64,000 bases of DNA from Desulfosarcina widdelii (GCF_009688965.1 NZ_AP021875.1:372001-436000), one strand, 5' to 3'; shown: positions 8,221 through 16,409, numbered from the stretch's first letter. The notes: generated by a model not told the origin, from the letters alone. Program-made: numbers and translations.

Positions 8221-8414
8221 GGTCGATCCCGCAACACATCCAAATCGACATCAAAATCACTGAGTTTACCTTTATATTGTTTAATTTCAGCAATCTTTGA
8301 TTTTCGGATCAATTCCTCCAAAGCAGTGATAATCACTTTGGTTTTTGTTCTGATCTGAGTTGCCTTCATTGCCTCGGAGACCAATTCCTCGGGTAAATCA
8401 AGCGTAGTTCTCAT
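8217..8414 (-). CDS. vapB: VapB-type antitoxin (ribbon-helix-helix)
   Basis: 65 residues from the ATG at 8414, chosen because AGGAGG lies 7 nt upstream. MRTTLDLPEELVSEAMKAT is a typical RHH beta strand and helix, and the C-terminal part would bind VapC. An open frame extends 14 codons further upstream through the promoter, but without a ribosome site. It is probably autoregulated through the palindrome immediately upstream. Confidence 0.87.
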   Translation of the reverse strand: MRTTLDLPEELVSEAMKATQIRTKTKVIITALEELIRKSKIAEIKQYKGKLSDFDVDLDVLRDRP

Positions 8415-8425
8415 GGCTCGCCTCC

Positions 8426-8461
8426 TTTTTATGCATAAATATAAATTTATATGCATAAAAA
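8426..8461 (-). promoter_or_regulatory. Palindromic operator/promoter of vapBC
   Basis: Perfect 12-bp inverted repeat: TTTTTATGCATA at 8426-8437 and TATGCATAAAAA at 8450-8461, separated by 12 bases. It lies 12 bp upstream of the vapB start and abuts the Shine-Dalgarno. The size and position suit binding of a VapB dimer of dimers. Binding itself is inferred. Confidence 0.7.
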
Positions 8462-9410
8462 GTCAATGACCTTGAATAACTTAGCCACAGATCCACCAAG
8501 ACAGGCAGGCACAGACGAAAACGATCTCGCAGAGCCGCAGAGAAGGTCGGTAAAAAATTAATCGGACACGGATTTTCGCAGATGCACGCGGATAAAACCT
8601 CGTTCTTTATCAGCGGAGCTGAACCCTTTACGCCCTATCCGTGTTCATCCGTGTCCTATAAAATAATGCTTTCCAGCAGCAGGCCGTCGTACAATCTCTT
8701 CCGTGTCAGTCCTTGTGTGTCCGCCTGTCCCGTTAAAATCACGTTAGTGAAAAGGGAAGCGCATTTAACCGGGGTGGTTAATTTCGATCTTTGGTCTTTC
8801 AGCCGCAGGCTGCTAAAAACTGTTTGTTTTAAATCCGTGTCCATCCGCGTTCATCCGTGTCCTATAAAATGCTTTCCAGCCGCAGGCCGTCGTATAATCT
8901 CTTCCGTGTCAGTCCTTGTTTGTCCGCCTGTCCCGTTAAAATCACGTTAGTGAAAAGGGAAGCGCATTTAACCGGGGTGGTTAATTTCGATCTTTGGTCT
9001 TTCAGCCGCAGGCTGCTAAAAACTGTTTGTTTTAAATCCGTGTCCATCCGCGTTCATCCGTGTCCCATAAAATGCTTTCCAGCCGAAGGCTGATTAATCT
9101 TCTTTGCGCTCTCTGCGCCTCGAGCGAAGTCCCGCGACACGGGATAAACTGGGCGCGAAGAATAAAATGTATCTCGCAGAGTCGCAGAGCACGCAGAAAA
9201 AAGCAGGTAGTCGGTTGAAGGTGGTAGGTTGAAGGATAACGACAGACGACCCGCAACAAACAACAAGCAGTTTCCCGCGCCTCGGACGAAGCCCTGCTAT
9301 GCGGTGGATAACCAATTTAACCAACCCAAAAAATACAAACTGTACTTAGGATTGACACTTTTCGGCATGGATATTATTATGGTCATAAAAATATTTAGTA
9401 GGGGGTAAAG
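8462..9410. repeat. Dispersed repeats with a 203-bp tandem duplication
   Basis: Positions 8668-8870 and 8871-9073 are two nearly identical 203-bp units, and a third begins at 9074 before diverging. Each unit holds 'gctttccagc', GTCCGCCTGTCCCGTTAAAA, the GTTAAAATCACGTTAGTGAA...GCGCATTTAACC element, a 'cagccgcaggctgc' hairpin and 'catccgcgttcatccgtg'. The two 60-75-residue open frames here merely translate the repeat. 8510-8640 is nearly identical to 10030-10140. From 9075 follow half-copies of the CGCAGAG palindrome. Confidence 0.85.
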
Positions 9411-9680
9411 ATGACCGATATCCTGCAAATTATGCCTGTTACCAAAGTCAAGCGGGGACTTCTGGACATCATCAAGACCATGCAAGAAGAAGACGCAACC
9501 ATAACCCTGACGAGGAACGGTGAACCGGTTGGGGTCATGATGACGCCGAATCGATATGAAGCCCTTTTAGAAACCATTGAAATTCTTGTCGATAAGGATG
9601 TTCTGGACGCGCTTGGGGCCTCTGCCAAGGATTTTCAGGATGGTCGGGTCCATGAACATGACGCGGTTTGGAACGATTGA
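9411..9680 (+). CDS. Phd/YefM-family antitoxin
   Basis: 89 residues. The N-terminus MPVTKVKRGLLDIIKTM resembles the DNA-binding start of YefM/Phd proteins, followed by ITLTRNGEPVGVMMTPNRYE, the typical beta hairpin and 'sieyEal'-like helix. An AGGGGG ribosome site lies just upstream. The stop codon shares its last base with the toxin start (TGATG), so the genes are coupled. Confidence 0.88.
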   Translation: MTDILQIMPVTKVKRGLLDIIKTMQEEDATITLTRNGEPVGVMMTPNRYEALLETIEILVDKDVLDALGASAKDFQDGRVHEHDAVWND

Positions 9681-9973
9681 TGGTTCACTACCGTCTGATC
9701 TATTCGGATACCTCCCGCAATCAAATTAAGAAGTTGCACCCAGCATTGAAGCCCATCATTCGTTCACGGCTGGACCGATTGAGCCAGGAGCCATTTGCAG
9801 GAAAACGACTTGAGCGTGAGCTATCGGGCTATCGGTCGCTTCGGGCAAGACGATTCAGAATCATTTACAAATTAAATGAAGCAGAGCAATTCACCGAAAT
9901 TCACTATGTTGGCCATCGCAAAGATGTTTACGAACTTTTTACTGAAAAAACCGGCCCTTCATTTTTAAGGTGA
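9680..9973 (+). CDS. RelE/ParE-family toxin
   Basis: 97 residues from the ATG at 9680 that overlaps the antitoxin stop; a TTG four codons upstream is not preferred. MVHYRLIYSDTSRNQIKKL, LERELSGYRSLRARRFRIIYKL and IHYVGHRKDVYE match the RelE fold with its basic catalytic face and C-terminal Tyr. RelE members cleave mRNA in the ribosome, ParE members poison gyrase; RelE-like is favoured by the RxxxxRIIY region. Confidence 0.87.
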   Translation: MVHYRLIYSDTSRNQIKKLHPALKPIIRSRLDRLSQEPFAGKRLERELSGYRSLRARRFRIIYKLNEAEQFTEIHYVGHRKDVYELFTEKTGPSFLR

Positions 9974-10329
9974 TACTTATACCTAATTTTGGCGATTGTC
10001 GACCGACCTACACAGACGAACACAGACAAAACAAATTTCTCGCAGAGCCGCAGAGAAGGTCGGTAAAAAATTAATCGGACACGGATTTTCGCAGATGCAC
10101 GCGGATAAAACCTCGTTCTTTATCAGCGGAGCTGAAATTTTTTAGCCCCATCCGTGTGCGTCCGCCTGTCCCGTTAAAATCACGTTAGTGAAAAGGGAAG
10201 CGCATTTAACCGGGACGTTCATCCGTGTCCATCCGCGTTCATCCGTGTCCTATAAAATGCTTTCCAGCCGAAGGCTGATTAATCTTCTTTGCGCTCTCTG
10301 CGCCTCGAGCGAAGCGGGTTTGAGATAAA
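9974..10329. repeat. Dispersed repeats upstream of the beta-CASP gene
   Basis: About 10030-10140 duplicates 8520-8625 almost exactly. It is followed by the GTTAAAATCACGTTAGTGAA...GCATTTAACC element, 'tccatccgcgttcatccgtg', the 'ccagccgaaggctg' hairpin and a half-copy ending GCGCCTCGAGCGAAGCGGG just before the start codon. Confidence 0.8.
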
Positions 10330-11667
10330 ATGAACGTATCTCATTTAGGTGCCGAAAACTGCGTCACCGGCTCATGCCACCTGCTGCAGGCCAACGGCCT
10401 GAACATCATGGTGGACTGCGGCCTGGCCCAGGGCGACGATCCAGCCCGCTCCATGGACCGTTGGCCCATCCAGCCGGATGAAATCGACTACCTGTTTCTC
10501 ACCCATGCCCACATCGACCATATCGGCAGGTTGCCGGAACTGATCCAAAAGGGTTTCAAGGGCGAGATCATCTGCTCCCACCCCACCAGGGCCCTGCTGA
10601 TTCCTATGCTGACCGACGCCATGAAGTTTTCCGGTATGCCGGAACAAACCGCGCTGAACATCCATAAGTCCATCGACGACCTCTCCTGGGGCTTTGAATG
10701 CGGCCAGGACTTCGACCTGGAAAAGGGGATTTCCTTCAAATTGAAGCGGGCCGGGCACATCCTGGGATCGTCATTCGTGCGCTTCCAGGACGATCATACC
10801 GGTGAATCGGTGCTTTTCTCCGGTGACCTGGGTGCCAAGGATACCCCCATTCTGCCCGATCCGGAAGCGCCGGACCCTGCCGACCGGGTCATCATGGAAT
10901 CGACCTACGGCGACCGGTTGCATGGTGATCGACAGCACCGCACCCGGCAATTGGGGGCCGTCCTCTCGCGGGCCCTGGCCGACAGCGGCAAGGTCTTCAT
11001 TCCGGCTTTTTCATTAGGGCGCACCCAGGAACTGATTTATGAAATGGACCGCCTGTTCTCCAATCCCGACTGCCAGGCGATGTTCCCCGACCTTCAAGGC
11101 GTACAGCGGCCGCCGGTGTTCGTGGATTCGCCCCTGGGGCTGGAGATTACCAGGATTTACGCCCGACTTTCCGAATATTGGGACAAAGAGGCCCGTGATC
11201 TTAAACGCAGTGGCGACCACCCCATCGACTTCGACGGCCTCTACGCGGTAGAGGGACATCACGACCACCTCAAGCTTTGCGACGCCGCAGGTCCGGCCGT
11301 CATCCTGGCCGGCAGCGGCATGTGTACCGGCGGTAGGATCATCGATCATTTGAAAAAGGGCATCGAAGATCCGAAAAGCGACATCCTTTTCGTCGGCTAC
11401 CAGGCGGCCGGCACCCCCGGAAGGGCCATTCAGGATAACGCCGAGAAGCCCGGCGGATATGTATATCTCGACGGCGAGCGGAAGACCATCCGCGCCGATG
11501 TCCACACCCTTTCCGGCTACTCCGCCCACGCCGACCAGAAAGGACTGGTCGACTGGATCACATCTATGCCCGAAAAACCCGGTGCCATCAAATTGGTGCA
11601 TGGGGAGGGCGGGGCGCGCCGTGCGTTGGCGGAGGTGCTGGAAAAGCAGGGATACACGGTTCATTAA
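10330..11667 (+). CDS. Beta-CASP metallo-beta-lactamase fold RNase-like protein
   Basis: 445 residues. The metallo-beta-lactamase motif LTHAHIDHIGRL supplies H59, H61, D63 and H64; further ligands lie in the GHILGSS and FSGDLG segments. MESTYGDRLH opens the beta-CASP insert. SGYSAHADQKGL near residue 395 and a late HGE are typical of the RNA-specificity C-terminus. Relatives (bacterial YSH1/CPSF73-like proteins) are nucleases acting on RNA; the bacterial substrate is unknown here. GC-rich codon use like nadE. Two decayed copies of the last ~15 codons occur near 16.0 and 18.4 kb. Confidence 0.87.
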   Translation: MNVSHLGAENCVTGSCHLLQANGLNIMVDCGLAQGDDPARSMDRWPIQPDEIDYLFLTHAHIDHIGRLPELIQKGFKGEIICSHPTRALLIPMLTDAMKFSGMPEQTALNIHKSIDDLSWGFECGQDFDLEKGISFKLKRAGHILGSSFVRFQDDHTGESVLFSGDLGAKDTPILPDPEAPDPADRVIMESTYGDRLHGDRQHRTRQLGAVLSRALADSGKVFIPAFSLGRTQELIYEMDRLFSNPDCQAMFPDLQGVQRPPVFVDSPLGLEITRIYARLSEYWDKEARDLKRSGDHPIDFDGLYAVEGHHDHLKLCDAAGPAVILAGSGMCTGGRIIDHLKKGIEDPKSDILFVGYQAAGTPGRAIQDNAEKPGGYVYLDGERKTIRADVHTLSGYSAHADQKGLVDWITSMPEKPGAIKLVHGEGGARRALAEVLEKQGYTVH

Positions 11668-11825
11668 AGAAGAATAGGACACGGATTCACACGGATTGCC
11701 ACGGATCAAAAAACTGCAGAATCAGTGGCTTCCGGCCATATAATGTTTGTAGGTTTTTTATCAGCGAAGCTGAAATCTTTACGCCCTATCCGTGTTCATC
11801 CGCGTTCATCCGTGTCCCATACAAT
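11668..11825. repeat. Dispersed repeat unit
   Basis: A 'ggacacggattcacacggat' arm and a 'atccgcgttcatccgtgtcc' arm are separated by 'agcgaagctgaaatctttac'. The second arm abuts the next gene and belongs to the block duplicated at 13.34 kb. Confidence 0.75.
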
Positions 11826-12399
11826 ATGAAACATCAAGCGCTCACCGAAGAAATCATCAAAGTCTTTTACCGGGTATACAACGCGCTGGGGTATGGATTT
11901 TTAGAAAAAGTATACGAAAATGCGATGATGATCGAACTAAAAAAAGAGGGCTTGTTCGCTGTCCAACAGTCGCCCATCGATGTAATCTATTCCGAGCAGA
12001 TTGTTGGACAATATTTTGCGGACATCATCGTTGACGAAAAAGTTATCCTTGAAATCAAGGCAAAGAAACACTTTGGATCAGAAGATGAGGCTCAGTTGCT
12101 CAATTATCTGAAATCCACGGATAAAGAGGTCGGCCTTCTGATTAACTTTGGACCGAAACCGGAACTGTCCCGGAAAGTGTTCGATAACAGCAAAAAATAG
12201 TTGGACACGGATTTACACGGATTGTCACGGATCAAAAAGAAAAATGTTAATGGCCTCCGGCCAAAAAAAGACAGTATCCGTAAGAATATGAAATTACAAA
12301 AATTTAAGCAGAAGCCGCGAATAAATTTCTAATTGGTTCATTTCAGCGAAGCTGAAATCTTTACGCCCAATCCGTGTTCATCCGCGTTCATCCGTGTCC
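11807..12399 (+). repeat. GxxExxY cassette, copy 1 of a ~590-bp duplication
   Basis: Gene plus about 200 bp of downstream flank is nearly identical to 13339-13931 (constant offset 1532). Both copies are bounded by the 'ttcatccgtgtcc' repeat arm, so homologous recombination between repeats or cassette copying could have moved the unit. Confidence 0.88.
11826..12200 (+). CDS. GxxExxY protein, copy 1
   Basis: 124 residues. GYGFLEKVYENAM gives the family signature, and FADIIVDEKVILEIKAKK gives the D...ExK nuclease-like core. It differs at only three positions from the copy at 13358-13732. The ATG lies directly after the dispersed repeat arm, with no clear Shine-Dalgarno. Function unknown; the family is associated with 23S rRNA intervening sequences and with repeat-flanked single-gene loci. 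High identity with its neighbour indicates recent duplication. Confidence 0.85.
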   Translation: MKHQALTEEIIKVFYRVYNALGYGFLEKVYENAMMIELKKEGLFAVQQSPIDVIYSEQIVGQYFADIIVDEKVILEIKAKKHFGSEDEAQLLNYLKSTDKEVGLLINFGPKPELSRKVFDNSKK

Positions 12400-12596
12400 C
12401 AAAAAATAAAATTGTACACAGATTTTCGCGGATACACGCGGATCAAAATTAGAATTCAGGAGGCAGGAAACCGACGAACGTCGAATACCGGAATAGGGCG
12501 TAGGTGGCAGGTGGTTGGTGGTCATCCCACGACCCACAACGAACGACATACAAAATGGTTTCATGGGACACCTCACCCCATCGAAAAAACAAGAGT
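12200..12596. repeat. Downstream flank of GxxExxY copy 1 and mixed repeats
   Basis: Contains 'ggacacggatttacacggat', ATGGCCTCCGGCCA hairpin, 'cagcgaagctgaaatc', and two repeat arms. A ggtggcaggtggttggtggt stretch with 'cgacccacaac' follows at 12500-12545. No gene is seen. Confidence 0.75.
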
Positions 12597-12881
12597 CTAT
12601 TTTCTTTTTACTGCCAGACGGTAGATTTCTTTGTCCCTTCTCGGGCCAACAGCCAGCACATAAACCACAACCGTTTTTTCGTGAACTTTGTAAACAACGC
12701 GGTAGTCTCCCACGCGAAGTTTGCGAAAATCGGCAAGATTACCGGATAAGGGGGCACCGAAATCCATGGGATGCCGGGTCAGTTTAGAATCGATCGCTTT
12801 AACGATTCGTCGTGCCGCGGATGGACCGATGCTGTCGAGGTCTCCTTCAATGTCGTGATGGTAAAGGATTGACCAAATCAT
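12597..12881 (-). CDS. RelE/ParE-family toxin
   Basis: 94 residues. MIWSILYHHDIEGDLDSI, LTRHPMDFGAPLSGNLADFRK and LRVGDYRVVYKVHEKTVVVY show the RelE pattern with R/K-rich strands. Start overlaps the antitoxin stop by four bases. Sandwiched between the two GxxExxY copies, in the opposite orientation. Confidence 0.87.
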   Translation of the reverse strand: MIWSILYHHDIEGDLDSIGPSAARRIVKAIDSKLTRHPMDFGAPLSGNLADFRKLRVGDYRVVYKVHEKTVVVYVLAVGPRRDKEIYRLAVKRK

Positions 12882-13150
12882 ACGCCATATTTTTCCTTGA
12901 TATCATTATGCCTTAGCGCCTTTTTTTCGTCAAAGCTATCCAACCGGGCCAGGGTTAAAGCCGTAAGGCGAAGGTCTTCAATTTCTTGCTCCATTGCCTC
13001 GTAGCTTTCCATCGATAGCAGCACTGCTTTGGGGGCATTGTTTTTCATAATGATGAGTCTGCCCGCATCGTCTTTGGCCAAGGCATCCAGGGTCGCCGAT
13101 GTTTTCTTCGAAAGATCCGTAGCGGAGAGGAAGTCTTTTGCACGTATCAT
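12878..13150 (-). CDS. Phd/YefM-family antitoxin
   Basis: 90 residues. The segment LSATDLSKKTSATLDALAK followed by LIIMKNNAPKAVLLSMESYE is the YefM/Phd DNA-binding domain and strand. GGAGGATC lies just upstream of the ATG at 13150. The AT-rich stretch at about 13160-13200 probably holds its promoter (TATACT/TATAAA-like on the minus strand). Confidence 0.88.
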   Translation of the reverse strand: MIRAKDFLSATDLSKKTSATLDALAKDDAGRLIIMKNNAPKAVLLSMESYEAMEQEIEDLRLTALTLARLDSFDEKKALRHNDIKEKYGV

Positions 13151-13209
13151 GGTGATCCTCCAATAATCAGATAATTTATAGTATAATAATTAGAAAAATA
13201 TTCTATGTC

Positions 13210-13357
13210 AATAACGTGTTTTGATCGTATTATTTTCCCATTCAGCGATACTGATCATTTTACACACGATCCGTGTTTTTCCGCCTGCCCTGTTCAATTC
13301 ACGCAAGTGAGGAGCGAAGCGAATTTAACCGGGACGTTCATCCGTGTCCCATACAAT
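13210..13357. repeat. Dispersed repeat unit upstream of GxxExxY copy 2
   Basis: Has 'ttcagcgatactgatc', a 'ccgtgtttttccgcctgcc' arm and the TTCAATTCACGCAAGTGAGG...GCGAATTTAACCGGG element at about 13291-13331. The open frame that runs from 13205 into the next gene is repeat-encoded up to 13357. Confidence 0.8.
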
Positions 13358-13931
13358 ATGAAACATCAAGCGCTCACCGAAGAAATCATCAAAGTCTTTT
13401 ACCGGGTATACAACGCGCTGGGGTATGGATTTTTAGAAAAAGTATACGAAAATGCGATGATGATTGAACTAAAAAATGAGGGCTTGTTCGCTGTCCAGCA
13501 GTCGCCCATCGATGTAATCTATTCCGAGCAGATAGTTGGACAATATTTTGCGGACATCATCGTTGATGATAAGGTTATCGTTGAAATCAAGGCAAAGAAA
13601 CACTTTGGATCAGAAGATGAGGCTCAGTTGCTCAATTATCTGAAATCCACGGATAAAGAGGTCGGCCTTCTGATTAACTTTGGACCGAAACCGGAACTGT
13701 CCCGGAAAGTGTTCGATAACAGCAAAAAATAGTTGGACACGGATTTACACGGATTGTCACGGATCAAAAAGAAAAATGTTAATGGCCTCCGGCCAAAAAA
13801 AGACAGTATCCGTAAGAATATGAAATTACAAGAATTTAAGCAGATGCCGCGAATAAATTTCTAATTGGTTCATTTCAGCGAAGCTGAAATCTTTACGCCC
13901 AATCCGTGTTCATCCGCGTTCATCCGTGTCC
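13339..13931 (+). repeat. GxxExxY cassette, copy 2 of a ~590-bp duplication
   Basis: Second copy of 11807-12399, with the same boundaries and only scattered substitutions. Upstream and downstream of it the two loci diverge at once inside repeat arms. Confidence 0.88.
13358..13732 (+). CDS. GxxExxY protein, copy 2
   Basis: 124 residues, starting at the ATG equivalent to copy 1. Differences from copy 1 are Lys to Asn, Glu to Asp and Leu to Val; the GxxExxY signature and the D...EIK core are kept. This suggests both copies are under purifying selection or very recent. Confidence 0.85.
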   Translation: MKHQALTEEIIKVFYRVYNALGYGFLEKVYENAMMIELKNEGLFAVQQSPIDVIYSEQIVGQYFADIIVDDKVIVEIKAKKHFGSEDEAQLLNYLKSTDKEVGLLINFGPKPELSRKVFDNSKK

Positions 13932-14049
13932 TATAAAAGGTCTTTCAGCCGAAGGCTGCAATAAAATGTCCGTGTAAGTCCGTGTGTGTCCGTGGCAAAA
14001 ATCAAAAATGGCCACCGACCCACAAGGATAGATTGACAAAAGTTTAATT
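13932..14049. repeat. Hairpin and 'gtccgtgt' repeat units
   Basis: A 'ttcagccgaaggctgc' hairpin is followed by 'gtccgtgtaagtccgtgtg' and 'gccaccgacccacaag' remnants, ending where the AT-rich promoter of the next TA pair begins. Confidence 0.7.
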
Positions 14050-14074
14050 ATGTATATACATAAAAGTATATATG
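14044..14074 (+). promoter_or_regulatory. AT-rich palindromic operator/promoter of vapBC
   Basis: The palindrome ATGTATATACAT at 14050-14061 is followed by AAAAGTATATATGA, giving a partially repeated dyad 25-50 bp upstream of the antitoxin start. Position and composition suit a TA autoregulatory operator; binding is inferred. Confidence 0.55.
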
Positions 14075-14098
14075 AATTGCATTCAACAGGAGTTGCCC

Positions 14099-14329
14099 AT
14101 GGAAACCGCGAAAATTTTTAAAAATGGAAACTCCCAAGCGGTTCGGCTGCCCAAAGCTTTCCGCTTCGATGTCACGGAAGTCCAGATCTTTCGCAGAGGC
14201 GATGAAGTGATTTTGAAACGGAAACCGCAGAATCTGGCAGAAGCATTCGAACTGTTGACCCGAATGTCGGATGATTTCATGTCAGAGGGGCGTTGCCAGC
14301 CCTCGGTACAGGAAAGAGAACCGCTATGA
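14099..14329 (+). CDS. vapB: AbrB/SpoVT-type antitoxin (VapB/VagC-like)
   Basis: 76 residues from the ATG at 14099, preferred over the frame-opening ATG at 14072 because AGGAG lies 6 nt upstream. METAKIFKNGNSQAVRLPK is the signature swapped-hairpin start of VapB/VagC-type antitoxins, followed by VTEVQIFRRGDEVILKRKP. Overlaps the toxin start by four bases. Confidence 0.9.
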   Translation: METAKIFKNGNSQAVRLPKAFRFDVTEVQIFRRGDEVILKRKPQNLAEAFELLTRMSDDFMSEGRCQPSVQEREPL

Positions 14330-14739
14330 CGGTAATGCTGGATACCGGCATATGTACTTACACAATCAAGCGAAAACCGATCGGCGTTTTGAAGCGCCTT
14401 GAGATGTGCCAACCGGGAACGGTTGTCATGTCAGTCATCACTTTCTCGGAATTAATCAACGGGGCCAAAAAGAGCCAATACGTGGAAGACAACCTCCACC
14501 GGTTGGAAGCGTTGAGTGAACTGATCGAGGTCCTTCCCTTCGATAAAAACGCGGCCATGATATACGGAGATATACGCTCGGACCTTGAAAATAGAGGGTT
14601 GATAATCGGTGGTAATGATTTATTTATCGCCGCTCATGCATTGAGCTTGAACTATACCCTGGTGACCAACAATCAAAGGGAGTTCGAAAGGGTCAGGGGG
14701 TTGAAGACAGAAAATTGGGCTGTGGAGAAAAGCCGGTAG
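14326..14739 (+). CDS. vapC: PIN-domain RNase toxin (VapC family)
   Basis: 137 residues from the ATG overlapping the antitoxin stop; a second Met is four codons later. The PIN pattern is MLDTGICTYTIK (Asp), SVITFSELING (Glu), IGGNDLFIAAHAL (Asp pair) and LVTNNQREFERV. The family's tRNA-cleaving VapC members have the same layout. Followed by repeats. Confidence 0.9.
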   Translation: MTVMLDTGICTYTIKRKPIGVLKRLEMCQPGTVVMSVITFSELINGAKKSQYVEDNLHRLEALSELIEVLPFDKNAAMIYGDIRSDLENRGLIIGGNDLFIAAHALSLNYTLVTNNQREFERVRGLKTENWAVEKSR

Positions 14740-15029
14740 GTGGCTCTTCAATTCTGAATGATGAATTTTAAATTCTGAATGAAGGTTTTTATCGATCCGA
14801 TGATTCAAAATCGATTCGCACCGCAGAGCCGCAAAGAACGCAGAGAAAGTCAGGTTTGGTTGGCTTCGCCCAAAAAGATCAATACGGGCTTAAATCCTTT
14901 TTTGTTTAATTTCCCTCTCAGAAATTAAAATAAACCCCTTTGCGTTCTCCGCGTTTCGAGCGCAGCGGGCGGTGAAGAACCAAGCCATAAAGAAATTGCG
15001 GATACCCTAACCAAAATCATTATTGATTC
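14740..15029. repeat. CGCAGAG palindromic repeat between TA modules
   Basis: A copy at about 14818-14974 starts CACCGCAGAGCCGCAAAG and ends GCGTTTCGAGCGCAGCGGG; 'aattttaaattctgaatg' repeats precede it. From 14975 the sequence resembles the 3' end of a HicA gene ('cataaagaaattgcggatac...accaaaatcattattga'; compare 17096-17131). It may be a HicA remnant. Confidence 0.65.
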
Positions 15030-15326
15030 ATGAAACCCCTGGCCTCAAGTCAAAAACAAGAAATACTTGCCCGGTTATTCTGGGACACACAAATCGAAAT
15101 AACCGATGCAGAAGCATATCTTGAAGAGCAATTGAGAACGATTGACAAAAACGAATCGCAACAATTTTTCAGAAGATTGCTATGTTCCTGCGACTGGTAC
15201 ACATTGTTGAAACTCATGGGCCCTGAAAAGCTGACCGATATTTTAACTGATCCTGTCATCGGCGGAATATTTCCTCGCGGTCTGAAAACAAAATATGAAT
15301 ATGCGAGAGACATTTTATCTAGATAA
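15030..15326 (+). CDS. Small protein upstream of AbiEii-like toxin (probable antitoxin)
   Basis: 98 residues. No domain is recognised with confidence. It contains LARLFWDTQIEITDAEAYL, and DKNESQQFFRRLLCSCDWYTLLKLMG. Position directly upstream of, and 32 bp overlapping, a nucleotidyltransferase-type toxin gene points to the antitoxin of that pair. It is not an obvious AbiEi winged-helix protein. Role inferred from context. Confidence 0.65.
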   Translation: MKPLASSQKQEILARLFWDTQIEITDAEAYLEEQLRTIDKNESQQFFRRLLCSCDWYTLLKLMGPEKLTDILTDPVIGGIFPRGLKTKYEYARDILSR

Positions 15327-15975
15327 ATTGTATCCGTTTCAAGACGAAGTCCTCAAACTTGTCGAGGGACTGAATCTGAATTTTTATCTGACGGGAGGGA
15401 CCGCGCTTGGCCGCTGCTATCTGAAGCACCGGTATTCGGATGATCTCGATTTTTTCGTAAATGACGATGACCACTTTAAGGAAGAATGCAGTATCGCAAT
15501 CAATTCGTTGAGGAATCGATGGGAATGCGACATCGCGGCGACCTCAGAAACGTTTGCTCGAATCTTCGTAAAAAAGGAAAGAACCATCCTAAAAATCGAT
15601 TTCGTTAACGATATCCCCTCACATTTCGGAGAGATTCAACGGTTTACGCTGTTTCATCGTGTCGATAGTTGGCGCAACATCTTGTCAAATAAAATGTGTG
15701 CACTGAGCCGTTTGGAAATCAAAGATATCGTCGATATTGTTTTTATCGCAAGAAATTATGCGTTCGACTGGGAAACAATCATTGGCGAGGCAAAAGAGAA
15801 GGACCTGTGGATCGATCCAATAGAAATTTGCAGAATCATCGATCAATTTCCAACAGATCTTCTGAAAACCGTTAAATGGATCAAACCGTTAAATGCTGAT
15901 GCTATTTTAGGCCAGATTAGGACTCTTCATAACGATATTTTCAATGGTAGGGAGAATACACTGAAAGAGAAATAG
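15295..15975 (+). CDS. AbiEii/AbiGii-type nucleotidyltransferase toxin
   Basis: 226 residues. FYLTGGTALGRCYLKHRYSD with DDLDFFV near residues 28-53 is the nucleotidyltransferase active-site signature of the AbiEii/DUF1814 group. ILKIDFV supplies a further Asp. These toxins transfer NTPs to targets such as tRNA acceptor ends and act in abortive infection or type IV-like TA pairs. The start lies inside the preceding gene. Confidence 0.82.
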   Translation: MNMRETFYLDKLYPFQDEVLKLVEGLNLNFYLTGGTALGRCYLKHRYSDDLDFFVNDDDHFKEECSIAINSLRNRWECDIAATSETFARIFVKKERTILKIDFVNDIPSHFGEIQRFTLFHRVDSWRNILSNKMCALSRLEIKDIVDIVFIARNYAFDWETIIGEAKEKDLWIDPIEICRIIDQFPTDLLKTVKWIKPLNADAILGQIRTLHNDIFNGRENTLKEK

Positions 15976-16007
15976 GACATGGATTTTCACGGATACAGGA
16001 GGGTAGG

Positions 16008-16055
16008 GCGCGCCGTGAATTGGCGGAGGTTTTGGAAGGGAGTGGGGGACACAGT
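16008..16055 (+). pseudogene. Decayed 3' end of a beta-CASP metallo-beta-lactamase gene
   Basis: Translates as ARRELAEVLEGSGG, matching ARRALAEVLEKQGY at the C-terminus of the protein encoded at 10330-11667. The nucleotide match extends to the preceding 'agggtagggcgcgccgtg' and to 'acacagttc' afterwards. Only this tail is present; repeats surround it. Confidence 0.65.
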
Positions 16056-16310
16056 TCGATAAAAGATGGGCTATAGGCGATAGGCCATGGGCTATAGATG
16101 AAGGGCGAGAGCGGGGAGTTAGGAGCGGTTGGTTGGTTCGGTTGGTTCATTGGTTTTGTTGGTTGAAAGCTGTGATTCGTTGGTAGTAGGTGGTTGGTTG
16201 CAGGTTGCCGGTGGACAACCCCCAACCCCCAACCCACGACCCACAACCCCCAACCCGCTACTTAAATCCGCGTTTGTCCGCGTCCATCCGTGTCCTATAA
16301 TTGGTTTGAA
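16056..16310. repeat. Simple and dispersed repeats (ggttggtt, ctataggc types)
   Basis: 'gggctataggcgataggcc' units, ggttggttcggttggttcat, 'caacccccaaccccc'-type runs and the 'cgcgtccatccgtgtcc' arm follow in order. This is the best local match to the repeat lodged in the AMP ligase gene. No gene is seen. Confidence 0.75.
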
Positions 16311-16316
16311 AATAGA

Positions 16317-16409
16317 CGCCATATCAAGCATTTCAGAGATCTCGATGTTTATCGGCTCGCATTTGATTGTGCGATGAGGATTTTCAAATGCACAAAATTT
16401 TCAGCCTGG
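16317..16409 (+). pseudogene. N-terminal fragment of a four-helix-bundle (S23/IVS) protein
   Basis: Reads RHIKHFRDLDVYRLAFDCAM then RIFKCTKFSAW, the first helix of 23S rRNA intervening-sequence/four-helix-bundle proteins. It stops matching exactly where the TTCAATTCACGCAAGTGAGG repeat element begins. The rest of the ~120-residue protein is missing. A near-identical fragment lies at 18601-18714. Confidence 0.75.

Noticed and set aside
8582..9093. Two repeated ORFs of 122 and 78 residues
   Set aside because: They are translations of the 203-bp tandem repeat; the repeats, not protein conservation, explain the similarity.
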